The notes beneath the pieces were generated by a model. The model worked only from the letters and a program-made list of their open reading frames with translations, was not told the DNA's origin and did no database searches. The position numbers and the translations under genes are program-made. From positions 1 to 52,744 of the forward strand of contig CABUQY010000002.1 in the NCBI GenBank assembly GCA_902493915.1: DNA of 52,744 bases. Reading direction: 5' to 3'. Shown piece by piece: positions 8,473 through 16,954 of this stretch. Each line of letters begins with the position of its first letter. Positions within the stretch are counted from its first letter, which is position 1. Origin of the DNA: an uncultured Collinsella sp. GTDB lineage: Bacteria; Actinomycetota; Coriobacteriia; Coriobacteriales; Coriobacteriaceae.

Positions 8473-11031
8473 TTATTTGCCCTTGGGCTTGCTGGCGTAG
8501 AACTTCTTCTTTTTGGACTTGCCGGCAGGGGAGGGTTTGCCGGCAAAGTTTGATTTGCCGTTGCCGGCCTGCGTGGGCGCGGGCGCTGCTGCACGAGGCT
8601 TGCGCGCCTCGGGGTTGCGCAGCTCCTCGGTTCGCTCGGCAATCTCCTCGGCGCTAAAGCCGACCTCGGCCATGGCGTCCTCGATGGGCAGTCGGCGCAC
8701 GATATAGCAGTGGTGCACCTTCTGGTTGCGCGCGAAGTCCTCGGGGATGGTCTGCGCCGTAATGTCCTCCAGCACGACGCCCGCGCGCGCGAGCTTGCGC
8801 GTTTCGGGGCGGAAACCGCGCAGGTTGCAGCTAAAGATGGCATGGCCGCCCTGTGCAAGCAGGCGTGAAACGCCGGCCAAAAGCTCAACATGGTCGCGCT
8901 GGACATCCCAGGTGCGGCGGCCCATCTTGGACGAGTTCGAAAACGTGGGCGGGTCGACAAAGATCAGGTCCCAGCGGTTGCGCGTCTGGCGCTGGTCGCG
9001 AATCCAGGCGAGCACGTCGTCGCGCACAAAGTGATGCTGCGGCCCCACAAAGCCGTTCTGGCGCATGTTGCGCTCGGCCAAGTCTAGGTAGGTGTTCGAG
9101 AGGTCGACCGTCACGGTCTCCTCGACGCCGCCGTCTGCCGCATAGCAGGTGGCGGTGCCGGTATAGGCGAACAGATTGAGGAAGCGGCGTGCCTGTTTGG
9201 CGTGCTCGCGCACCAGGTTGCGGGTGACGCGGTGATCCAGGAAGATGCCCACATCCAGGTAGTCGTCAAAGTTGACGGCAAAGGTAAGGCCGCCCTCTTC
9301 GATGAGCGGCAGGCGACGGCGCGCGATGTTGGCGCGCTCGCCCGAGCCACCCTTGCCGGCGCCCTGCTTGCCGTACTGCGAGCCGCCGCGCGAACGCATG
9401 CGGGCCTTGGTGTGCACATGCTCGGCGGGAACATCTAGGATGCGCGGCGCGATGGCCAAGATGTCGAGCATGCGGGCCTGGGCCAGTGCGGGGTCGATGG
9501 TCTTAGGTGCGGCGTATTCGGCGATGACGAGCCAGCGGCCCGGCGTCTGCGGGCAACCCTCGTACAGGTCGATGGCAGCGGAGTAGTCGGGCAGGTCGGC
9601 ATCGTAGACGCGGTAGCAGCTCACGCCCTCGCGCTTTGCCCACTTTCGACGCAGACGGGCGTTCTTGCGCAGGCGGTTGGCGAACTGCTCGGACTCCGGG
9701 ATGAGCACGGGCAGCGGCTTGCCGTCGCCCAGGTCGAGCGTGGCGGTAGGTTCGGGCATGAGGGTGTCGGCGGCTTCGCCTTGGGCATCTGCGGTCTGCT
9801 TCTCGGCATCTGCGCTGGTCGCAGCTTCGAATGCCGCGGCGGCGTGGTCGAGCGAGGGCCAAACCTCAAGAGCCGCCTCCTCGTTATTGGGCATGACGGC
9901 GATGGAGCGCGCGGGCTCGGCATGGAGCGCGCGGGCCATAAGGCCATCGCGGGTGAGTGCGGCGACCGGTGCCGAAGCGAGCTCGGGCGCGCGGCGCAGC
10001 TCGCCGACCAGCGTCATGGCGTCGTGCATGAGTGAAAGCGGTGTCTCGGTGGTGTCTGCGACTACGGCGGCTCCGGCGACGGCGCCAGCATGGTCCAGCA
10101 CGGTGGCGGACTTGGCGGCGCAAAAGTCGACAAAACGCTTGTAGCCGGCGCACTTGACCATGCGCTCGGCAGTCTTGCGGGCGGCGGGGTCGATGTCTAC
10201 GGCCACGATGCGCGCCTGCCGCTCGCGCGCTGCCGCCTCGCGCTCGCGCGCCTCGGCAAGCAGCTGCTCCCACAGGGCGGCATCGTGCAGCTGCCAGCCC
10301 TCAAAGCCCCAGCGCTCGCGTGCGGCGCCCGGGGCGCGGTCGGTCAGAATGTTCACGGCTTCCAGCAACAGGCCGCCGCCGGCGCACGAGGCATCGATTA
10401 GCGTGGGAAGGGCTTCATTCTCGTAATCGTCGGCCGTCAACTCGCGCTCGCACAGTGCGGTCCAGCCGACCTGCGCCAGCACCAGGGCGGCGTAGTCGGG
10501 GCGCAACACGTGCGCGCCCTCGCCGGCACGGGTCGCCGCGGGCGGCAGGCGCTTGAACAGCGGGTCGCCCGAAAGGTCCAGGCTGATGCTCGCGCGGCGC
10601 TGGCGCAGCGAAAGCAACAGGTGAACGTCGGGATCGGCGGCGTCGACATCGGCGCGACGGCCCGTGGTCTCGGCCAGACGGTCGCACAGCGCGTCCTTGG
10701 CGCGCAGGGCCGAGAAGCGCGTGTTGCGCAGCTGCTCTGTCACGCCGCGGGCGGTAATGGCGATGGTGGCACCGGGGCGGATGATGGTCTCCCAGGCGAT
10801 GTCGTAAACGCCGTCGTACAGCTCATCGGCATCCTGCGCCTCAAAGCGCCCAAGCACCACAAACACGCGGCTCGCCAGGCGCGACCATAGACAGGCGCGG
10901 TAGCCTTCTTCGAGCTCGCCCTCAAATGTAGCGCGGCCTTTCAGGCGGCGGACATGCGAAAGTCCGAGGCGTTTAAGCTCATCGGCGAGTGCGGACTCAA
11001 AGCCCTCGGGGCAGCTTGCGTAAAATTCCAT
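8473..11031 (-). CDS. rlmKL: RlmKL-type 23S rRNA methyltransferase (two domains)
   Basis: An 852-residue protein with the RlmKL architecture: N-terminal THUMP region (about 1-160), a first methyltransferase domain (about 160-430) and a C-terminal RlmK/RlmI-like methyltransferase (about 480-800). The C-terminal domain keeps NRLRKNARLRRKWAKREGV, FLNLFAYTGTATCYAA and VDPPTFSNS, as in RlmK (m7G2069). In the first domain the SAM loop is altered (DASCAGGGLLLEA where RlmL has DPMCGSGTLLIEA), and the catalytic NPPYGER stretch is replaced by DTTETPL, so m2G2445 activity is doubtful. The last 45 residues are basic and Lys-rich. The ATG at 11031 follows AGAGAGG. It is divergent from the HAD gene. Confidence 0.85.
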   Translation of the reverse strand: MEFYASCPEGFESALADELKRLGLSHVRRLKGRATFEGELEEGYRACLWSRLASRVFVVLGRFEAQDADELYDGVYDIAWETIIRPGATIAITARGVTEQLRNTRFSALRAKDALCDRLAETTGRRADVDAADPDVHLLLSLRQRRASISLDLSGDPLFKRLPPAATRAGEGAHVLRPDYAALVLAQVGWTALCERELTADDYENEALPTLIDASCAGGGLLLEAVNILTDRAPGAARERWGFEGWQLHDAALWEQLLAEAREREAAARERQARIVAVDIDPAARKTAERMVKCAGYKRFVDFCAAKSATVLDHAGAVAGAAVVADTTETPLSLMHDAMTLVGELRRAPELASAPVAALTRDGLMARALHAEPARSIAVMPNNEEAALEVWPSLDHAAAAFEAATSADAEKQTADAQGEAADTLMPEPTATLDLGDGKPLPVLIPESEQFANRLRKNARLRRKWAKREGVSCYRVYDADLPDYSAAIDLYEGCPQTPGRWLVIAEYAAPKTIDPALAQARMLDILAIAPRILDVPAEHVHTKARMRSRGGSQYGKQGAGKGGSGERANIARRRLPLIEEGGLTFAVNFDDYLDVGIFLDHRVTRNLVREHAKQARRFLNLFAYTGTATCYAADGGVEETVTVDLSNTYLDLAERNMRQNGFVGPQHHFVRDDVLAWIRDQRQTRNRWDLIFVDPPTFSNSSKMGRRTWDVQRDHVELLAGVSRLLAQGGHAIFSCNLRGFRPETRKLARAGVVLEDITAQTIPEDFARNQKVHHCYIVRRLPIEDAMAEVGFSAEEIAERTEELRNPEARKPRAAAPAPTQAGNGKSNFAGKPSPAGKSKKKKFYASKPKGK

Positions 11032-11106
11032 GGGTGACCTCTCTGGTTGCGTCGCTCCATTATATGATGGATGCTTCGTTTGCCCTTATCCTCGAAAGGA
11101 ACCCAT

Positions 11107-11934
11107 ATGATTGATGCGTGCCCCGATTCCGCCGTGCTCTTTTTTGACGTGGACGGCACGCTGACGTCGTTCGATCCCGACGATATGACCGATAAGGACT
11201 TTTCGGCGGTTCGTCCCTCGCAGACGGTGGTTGAGGCGTTCCGTGCACTGCGCGATGCAGGGCACAAGGCATTTATCTGCACGGGCCGCCCCCTGTGGCT
11301 TATCGCCGATAGCCTGCGTGCGCTCGACCCCGCGGGCATCGTTGCCATGGCGGGAGCCACGCTCGAGGTCGAGGGACGCGTGGTACACGAGGACTGCTTT
11401 GGCGAGGACGTTATCGAGGAGCTTGCACGCCGTATGGCCGCGGCAGGGATTGAGGCCTTTTTCGAGACCAACGTGGCTACTTTTGCCCTGGAACCCGCGG
11501 GTGTTGAGCAGTCGTCTCTGATCGGCACTTCTGTGGCGCACAGCACCGAGGAGATGCGCGTCGACGGCAGTCTGCGCGTGGGCAAGGTGTGCATCGTCGC
11601 GAGCTACCTGGCTCGCGTAGCCAACGATGACGGCTTTATCGATCGCGAGTTTGAGCTGTGCAACACCGGTGGTCAGAATCGCGAGCTGAGCCCCAAGGGC
11701 ATTGACAAGGGCGTGGGCGTGGCGCGAGCGCTGGCGTATCTGGGCCGTGAGGGAAATGCGCGCACCTTTGGCTTTGGCGATTCTGGTAACGACCTGGGCA
11801 TGCTCGCTGCGGTCGAGACGGCTGTCGCCATGGGCAACGCCATGCCCGAGGTCAAGGCGGTCGCCGACTACGTGACCGACGATGTCGCACACGACGGTAC
11901 CGTCACAGCGATGCAGCATTTCGGCCTCATCTAA
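11107..11934 (+). CDS. HAD-superfamily (Cof-type) hydrolase
   Basis: A 275-residue HAD-IIB phosphatase. Motif I is FFDVDGTL, motif II lies around ICTGRP, and motifs III/IV are KGIDKGVG and FGFGDSGNDLGMLAAV. The C2-type cap between them and the C-terminal MGNAMPEVKAVADYVTDD are typical of Cof/YbiV sugar- or nucleotide-phosphate phosphatases. The substrate cannot be assigned. The ATG at 11107 follows GAAAGGA; the open frame upstream has no ribosome site. It shares a 75-bp divergent region with rlmKL. Confidence 0.9.
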   Translation: MIDACPDSAVLFFDVDGTLTSFDPDDMTDKDFSAVRPSQTVVEAFRALRDAGHKAFICTGRPLWLIADSLRALDPAGIVAMAGATLEVEGRVVHEDCFGEDVIEELARRMAAAGIEAFFETNVATFALEPAGVEQSSLIGTSVAHSTEEMRVDGSLRVGKVCIVASYLARVANDDGFIDREFELCNTGGQNRELSPKGIDKGVGVARALAYLGREGNARTFGFGDSGNDLGMLAAVETAVAMGNAMPEVKAVADYVTDDVAHDGTVTAMQHFGLI

Positions 11935-12127
11935 TGAATCCCGCGTTCTGACGTTTGCTCAAACTGTGACTCTTTGCTTTTGCATGCGCAATCGATTTAT
12001 CAATCCAAACACTGAGGTGTTTATACCGTTCGCCGAGAAGATAAAAAACCGCAGCTCACGCCTTGATAAACGTAGGTAAAGTGTTTAGCAGTTTATCGGC
12101 CGTATGCTAACGAAAGGAATCAGGCAG

Positions 12128-12832
12128 ATGGCAATCAAGGTGTTCGCTGACGGTGCAAACCTCGAGGGCATGCTCGACATGTACGAGAACGGCAACGTTC
12201 AGGGTTTCACTACCAACCCGTCCCTTATGAAGAAGGGCGGCGTGACGGATTACCGCGCGTTTGCCAAGGAGGTCCTGGCCCACATCACCGATGTATCCGT
12301 CTCGTTTGAGGTCTTTGCCGACGACGTCGAGACCATGGAGGTCGAGGCCCGCGAGATCGCTACCTGGGCCGAGAACGTCTACGTCAAGATTCCGTGCGTG
12401 ACTACCAAGGGCGAGTCCACCGCCGAGCTGGTCCGCAAGCTTTCCGCCGACGGCATCAAGGTCAACGTCACTACTATCTTTACGCCTACGCAGGTCGATG
12501 AGATGGTCGAGGCCGTTGACACCGAGACGCCGTCCATCATCTCGCTCTTTGCCGGCCGCATCGCCGACACCGGCGTCGATCCCATTCCGTTTATGACGGA
12601 GTCGGTCAAGAAGGCCGCCGCAAAGCCCAACTGCGAGGTCCTGTGGGCGTCCACGCGCGAGCTCATCAACATTTACCAGGCCGAGGCCTGCGGTTGCCAG
12701 ATCATTACGGTGCCCAACAGCATCCTGGCCAAGCGCAAGAACATTGGTCGCGACCCGTACGAGGTCTCGCTCGATACCGTGCGCGGTTTTGCCAAGGATA
12801 TCGCCGCTTTGGGTTTCCATATCCTGCCGTAG
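12128..12832 (+). CDS. Transaldolase / fructose-6-phosphate aldolase-like protein
   Basis: A 234-residue TIM-barrel aldolase of the small transaldolase (TalC/FSA) group. The N terminus MAIKVFADGANLEGM and FTTNPSLMKKGG are family hallmarks; VYVKIPC carries the Schiff-base Lys87; VNVTTIFTPTQV and LFAGRIADTGVDP follow. Both transaldolase and FSA activities occur in the family and are not separable by eye. GAAAGGAA lies upstream of the ATG at 12128. The AT-richer gap 11935-12127 probably holds its promoter, but no convincing box pair was found. The last codons are duplicated 156 bases downstream (see repeat). Confidence 0.9.
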   Translation: MAIKVFADGANLEGMLDMYENGNVQGFTTNPSLMKKGGVTDYRAFAKEVLAHITDVSVSFEVFADDVETMEVEAREIATWAENVYVKIPCVTTKGESTAELVRKLSADGIKVNVTTIFTPTQVDEMVEAVDTETPSIISLFAGRIADTGVDPIPFMTESVKKAAAKPNCEVLWASTRELINIYQAEACGCQIITVPNSILAKRKNIGRDPYEVSLDTVRGFAKDIAALGFHILP

Positions 12833-12986
12833 CGCGAACGCCGACTGTACCGTGGGCTGTTCGCCCCGGCCTTTCCTTTCCCTATCGCTCACGCGCTTCG
12901 CGAGGATCGCGCTAGGCAAAGGAAAGGCCGGGGCTGCCGACACGAGCTTGCCAGCAAGTTGGCGCTTGGCTTCCATATCCTGCCGT
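12815..12986 (+). repeat. Duplicated gene 3' end flanking a 17-bp-stem hairpin
   Basis: The 16 bases TTCCATATCCTGCCGT at 12815-12830 (end of the transaldolase gene) recur exactly at 12971-12986. Between them is a perfect 17-bp inverted repeat (12863-12879 with 12918-12934, GCCCCGGCCTTTCCTTT and its complement) around a G+C-rich centre. The layout looks like a small insertion that regenerated the gene end. Confidence 0.6.
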
Positions 12987-13071
12987 GGGCAAAGGTACCC
13001 CCGCCTGCGCCGTGCAAAATCGAGAGTATTCAGCAACGTAAAGGTCTTTATCAGTTAACCGAAGCATGGAA

Positions 13072-13120
13072 CGGCCCCCGTTTTGGCTCTGACGACGCTA
13101 AAACGGGGGCTGTTTTTTGC
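13072..13120 (+). terminator. Intrinsic terminator
   Basis: GC-rich stem GCCCCCGTTTTGGC / GCTAAAACGGGGGC followed by TGTTTTTT on the plus strand. It is the likely end of the transaldolase transcript, 240 bases after its stop because of the inserted segment. The rest of 12987-13213 shows no gene. Confidence 0.85.
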
Positions 13121-13213
13121 TTTTTCGTCTCTGAGGGGCACCCGGAACGGTGGAATTTGCAGAATACTCGCGATTTTGCACATCGCTACAGGGGGTACCT
13201 TTGCTTTGGCGGT

Positions 13214-15361
13214 TTACTTGCCCTGCACCATGGTGAGCGAGATCTTCTTGCGGTCGCGATCGACCTTTTCGACCCACACCTTGACCGTGTCACCGACGCG
13301 CACCACGTCGCTGGGGTGCTTGACAAAGCGGTTGGCCAGTTTGGAGATGTGCACGAGGCCGTCCTGGTGCACGCCCACGTCGACGAAGGCGCCAAAGTCG
13401 ACGACGTTGCGCACCGTGCCCTTGAGCTCCATGCCGGGTTCCAGGTCGTCGATGGAAAGCGCCGAGCGGCTAAAGACCACCTCGGGTGCGTCGTCGCGCG
13501 GGTCGCGGCCGGGCTTCTTGAGCTCGTTGACGATGTCGATGAGCGTGAGGGTGCCGCAGTTCAGGTCGCTTGCCAGCGCCGAGATGCTGCCCAGGCGGCG
13601 CTCGATGTCGGGCACGCCGCCGCGGCTGAGCTCGCTTGTTTTAACGCCGGCGCGTTCTAGGACGGCCGTGGCCACCTCGTAGCTTTCGGGGTGGACGCTC
13701 GTCGCGTCGAGCGGGTTCTTACCGCCGCTAATGCGCAGGAAACCCGCGGCGTTGAGGTATGCCTTGGGTCCCAGCTTGGGGACCTTCTTGAGCTGGCGGC
13801 GATCGGTAAAGGCGCCGTTTTCCTCGCGGTAGGCCACGATGTTTTTGGCCACGCTCGGCGTAATGCCCGATACGTATCCCAGCAAACTTGCGCTCGCGGT
13901 GTTTACGTCGACGCCCACGCGGTTGACGACGTCCTCCACCACGTGGCCCAGGGTGCGTGAGAGCTCGGCCTGGTCAAGGTCGTGCTGGTACTGGCCCACG
14001 CCGATGGACTGGGGCGGAATCTTGACGAGCTCTGCCAGCGGGTCCTGCAGGCGGCGGCCCAGGCTCATGGCGCCACGCACGGTGACGTCCAGATCGGGAT
14101 ACTCCTGGCTGGCGAGCTCGGAGGCGGAGTACACCGACGCGCCGGCTTCGTTAACGATGGTGTAGCGAAGGCTGGGCGCCTGCTCGGCAATGAACTCCGA
14201 GACGACTTCCTCGGTCTCGCGGCTGGCGGTGCCGTTGCCGATGACGATGGTGTTGACGCCGTCCTTCTTGACGAGGCGGGCGAGCTCGCGCTTGGTGCCG
14301 GCGATGTCGTGGCGCGGCTTGGTGGGGTAGACCACGCCATGGTCGAGCAGCTTGCCGGTCTCGTCCATGACGGCGACCTTGCAGCCGGTGCGATAGCCCG
14401 GATCGAGCGCAAGCACGCGGGCGCCGCGGACGGGGCGAGCCGAGAGCAGCCCCTCGAGATTCTTGGCAAAGACGTTGATGGCCTCGGTCTGGGCACGGAC
14501 GGTGAGCTTGGCGCGGGCCTCGCGCTCCAGCGAGGGGGCCATGAGGCGCTTGTAGCCGTCGGCGATGGCGGCGTCGAAGACCGTGGCGAAGACGCCTTGG
14601 CGGCGGGGCCAGCGGTTGCCGAGGCGCGCCGTGGCGGCGGCATCGTCGACGTTCACGCGCACGCGGAGCTTGCCCTCGCGCTCGCCGCGGTCGATAGCCA
14701 GCACGCGGTGGTTGGGGATGCGGCGCAGCGGCTCGTCAAAGTTGTAGTAGGGCTCGTAGGGAGTCTTCTCGGCGGGGTCGGTGGCCTCGACGACGATATC
14801 GGCGGTGTTTTGTGTAAAAGCGCGCAGGTCGGCGACGTTCTCGGGGTCCTCGGCCACCGTCTCGGCCACGATGTCGGCCGCACCGGCGAGCGCCTTCTCG
14901 GGCGTGTCGAAGCCGGCGTCCTCGTTGACATAGGCCGCGGCGGCGTCGAGCGCGCTGCCCTTGGCGGATGCCTGCATGATGATCATGTTGGCGAGCGGCT
15001 CCAGGCCGGCCTCGCGAGCCTTTTGAGCGCGGGTCATGCGCTTTTTGCGGTAGGGCTTGTAGAGGTCCTCGACGCGCTGGAGCTGCGTGGCCTCGCGAAT
15101 CTGCTGCTCGAGCTCGGGCGTGAGTTTGCCCTGGGCGTCGATGAGCAGGATGACGTCCTCCTTGCGCTGCTCAAGATTGCGCAGGTAGGACAGGCGCTCG
15201 TCGAGCGCGCGTAGGGCGACGTCGTCCATGCCGCCCGTGGCTTCCTTGCGGTAGCGCGAGATAAAGGGGATGGTGTTGCCCTCGTCGATGAGCTTGACGG
15301 CCGCCTCGACGTTGGCGGCCTTAAGGTTGAGCTCGCGGGCAAGCTGGGCGATAAGATCCAT
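13214..15361 (-). CDS. tex: Tex-family RNA-binding transcription accessory protein
   Basis: A 715-residue Tex protein in usual order: Tex N-terminal helical region (IPFISRYRKEATGGMDD, residues about 25-45), YqgF/RuvC-like domain (GARVLALDPGYRTGCKVAV, about residue 320), helix-hairpin-helix region (VDVNTASASLLGYVSGI) and a C-terminal S1 RNA-binding domain (about 640-712, GTVRNVVDFGAFVDVGVHQDG). Tex binds nucleic acid and associates with transcription; its exact role is unsettled. The ATG at 15361 has AAGGAG just upstream; a longer open frame toward 15565 runs into a repeat element and was rejected. Confidence 0.95.
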   Translation of the reverse strand: MDLIAQLARELNLKAANVEAAVKLIDEGNTIPFISRYRKEATGGMDDVALRALDERLSYLRNLEQRKEDVILLIDAQGKLTPELEQQIREATQLQRVEDLYKPYRKKRMTRAQKAREAGLEPLANMIIMQASAKGSALDAAAAYVNEDAGFDTPEKALAGAADIVAETVAEDPENVADLRAFTQNTADIVVEATDPAEKTPYEPYYNFDEPLRRIPNHRVLAIDRGEREGKLRVRVNVDDAAATARLGNRWPRRQGVFATVFDAAIADGYKRLMAPSLEREARAKLTVRAQTEAINVFAKNLEGLLSARPVRGARVLALDPGYRTGCKVAVMDETGKLLDHGVVYPTKPRHDIAGTKRELARLVKKDGVNTIVIGNGTASRETEEVVSEFIAEQAPSLRYTIVNEAGASVYSASELASQEYPDLDVTVRGAMSLGRRLQDPLAELVKIPPQSIGVGQYQHDLDQAELSRTLGHVVEDVVNRVGVDVNTASASLLGYVSGITPSVAKNIVAYREENGAFTDRRQLKKVPKLGPKAYLNAAGFLRISGGKNPLDATSVHPESYEVATAVLERAGVKTSELSRGGVPDIERRLGSISALASDLNCGTLTLIDIVNELKKPGRDPRDDAPEVVFSRSALSIDDLEPGMELKGTVRNVVDFGAFVDVGVHQDGLVHISKLANRFVKHPSDVVRVGDTVKVWVEKVDRDRKKISLTMVQGK

Positions 15362-15514
15362 GGGACTCCTTGCGTTTAAGGTGCGTTTGCAGCACAGGGC
15401 TACCAAGGATACCACCCGCCACTCTGCCCAAAAAGACTGCTCTTCTGAGGCGGATCCGAACCGGCATCCGATAGCAGTCAAAAAGTCCCGTTGCCCGCCA
15501 GTCTTTCCGAGGCT

Positions 15515-15677
15515 GCGCCACGAAAACGGCCTATCTACTACGTTTGACCCGCAGGGGGCGACCATACACTGGTTTTCCGAAAATCGGCAAGCCGTCTACC
15601 TGCGGTTTTAATTTTGCGATTCTCGGTGTGGTCGGGGGTGACCGGTTAAACGTAGTAGATAGGCCCATTTCGTGGCG
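15515..15677. repeat. Large imperfect inverted repeat (about 50-bp arms)
   Basis: The left arm (about 15515-15565) and right arm (about 15625-15677) are near-complementary. Both hold GCCTATCTACTACGTTT (or its complement) next to a GACC/GGTC and a GGGGG/CCCCC block, and the ends read CGCCACGAAA and its complement. The 60-base centre contains GCCGTCTACCTGCGGTTTT. It lies in the 483-base gap upstream of tex. It has no coding content and looks like a non-autonomous repeat. Confidence 0.7.
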
Positions 15678-15735
15678 AACGAATCGAGCGGAGGTGCAAA
15701 ATGGCCCCCGCTTTAGAAAATCGTCGGCGAAGTAC

Positions 15736-15772
15736 CAAAAAGCCCCGCGGGCAGGAGGCTGCTCGCGGGGCA
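15736..15772 (-). terminator. Intrinsic terminator of the SDR-MFS-Gfo operon
   Basis: On the minus strand GCCCCGCG pairs with CGCGGGGC across a 14-base loop and is followed by TTTTTGG. It lies 73 bases after the stop of the Gfo/Idh/MocA gene. Confidence 0.8.
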
Positions 15773-15844
15773 AAGAAGAGGGGCTTATTTGTGGCGGACC
15801 GAGGGGCTCGGCATGGGGTTTCTGCCGCGGCCGCTCTTAAGGCA

Positions 15845-16885
15845 TTACAGCTCGACGAGCTGGCCGGTCTCGGCGGCCTCCTTGATGGCGTTGAGAAGCG
15901 TGAGCGTCTTGACGTTATCGGCGGGGGTCACGACGGGCTTGACCTCGCGGCGGACAACCTTCACAAAGTGCTTGAGCTGCATCTTGTGCGGCAGCGCCGG
16001 GTCGACGGCCGGAATCTCCATCTGCAGCGGCTTGTGCCAGTTAGAGGCGCCGTCGTAGGAGAACTGGTGCAGGCGGGGCAGCGAAAGGGCGCCCTTGGTG
16101 CCGCCGATAAAGTAGGCGTCGGCGTCGAAGGGGCGGTACTGCGGATCCTCGCGAGCGGTCGCCTCCCAGTTCCAGGGGCTGGCGGTGGCGTCGGAGATGG
16201 TCATGCTCGCGAGCGCGCCGTCGGCAAAACGGACGTTGACCACGGCGGAGTCCTCGGTCTCAAAACCGCGGGCGGCGCTGGACTGCATACCCTGGACGGC
16301 AACGGGCTCGCCCAGCAGGTAGCGGAGCAGGTCGACGTCGTGCACCAGGTTGACCAGGATCGGGCCGGCACCCTTCTTGCGGCGCCACTCGACATCGAAA
16401 TACTCGTCATTCTTATAGATCATGTAGTGGAAGCTCGACACGGTGAGCTTGCCCAGCTCGCCGGACTCGATGATTTCCTTGGCCTTGTTGACGAAGGGGT
16501 TGTGGCGACGGTGCTGACCCACGAGCACGGGCACGCCGGCGGTCTCGGCCTCGGCGGCAAAGGCCTGGGCATCCTCGAGATCGTTGGAGATCGGCTTTTC
16601 GACCAGCGGCACGATGTTGCGCTTCACAGCCTCGCGGGCAACGCCCAGGTGCAGGTCGTTGGGGGTGGCGATGATGACGGCCTCGGGCTTGACCTCGTCC
16701 ATCATCTGGGCGGGATCGGTGTAAAACGGCACGCCGGCGGCCTCGGCCGTGGCGCGGGCGCCCTCAAAGGCGTCGGCGATGGCGACGAGCTCGGCCTCGG
16801 GCTCTTCGGTGACAAAGCGGATGTGGTTGCGGCCCATGGCGCCGGCGCCGATAACGGCAATGCGGACGGGGTTGAGCTCAGACAT
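15845..16885 (-). CDS. Gfo/Idh/MocA family NAD(P)-dependent dehydrogenase
   Basis: A 346-residue sugar- or polyol-type dehydrogenase. The N-terminal Rossmann domain has VIGAGAMGRNHIR; the conserved EKPIS motif (catalytic-region Lys) follows; the C-terminal alpha/beta domain has HDVDLLRYLLGEP, which carries the usual Asp/His pair. Family members act on inositol, glucose, N-acetyl sugars and similar compounds; no substrate can be named. AAGGAG lies 5 bases upstream of the ATG. It is the last gene of an SDR-MFS-Gfo minus-strand operon, separated from the MFS gene by a REP-like palindrome. Confidence 0.92.
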   Translation of the reverse strand: MSELNPVRIAVIGAGAMGRNHIRFVTEEPEAELVAIADAFEGARATAEAAGVPFYTDPAQMMDEVKPEAVIIATPNDLHLGVAREAVKRNIVPLVEKPISNDLEDAQAFAAEAETAGVPVLVGQHRRHNPFVNKAKEIIESGELGKLTVSSFHYMIYKNDEYFDVEWRRKKGAGPILVNLVHDVDLLRYLLGEPVAVQGMQSSAARGFETEDSAVVNVRFADGALASMTISDATASPWNWEATAREDPQYRPFDADAYFIGGTKGALSLPRLHQFSYDGASNWHKPLQMEIPAVDPALPHKMQLKHFVKVVRREVKPVVTPADNVKTLTLLNAIKEAAETGQLVEL

Positions 16886-16915
16886 TTCGACTCCTTAATA
16901 CTGGTGACCGGTGGA

Positions 16916-16946
16916 ATGCGACAAAGGGGCTGTCCCTTTGTCGCAT
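16916..16946. repeat. REP-like palindrome, copy C
   Basis: A perfect 13-bp stem ATGCGACAAAGGG / CCCTTTGTCGCAT has a 5-base loop, GCTGT. The outer arms differ from copies A and D (TGCGAC instead of TGTGAC), with matching changes on the other side. It lies inside an operon, between the MFS and Gfo/Idh/MocA genes, where it could lower expression of the last gene. Confidence 0.8.
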
Positions 16947-16954
16947 CGGTAAAA

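Noticed and set aside
12959..13660. Open frame starting in the duplicated transaldolase end and running into tex
   Set aside because: Its first residues copy the transaldolase C terminus, but the rest is antisense to tex; the duplication is reported as a repeat instead.
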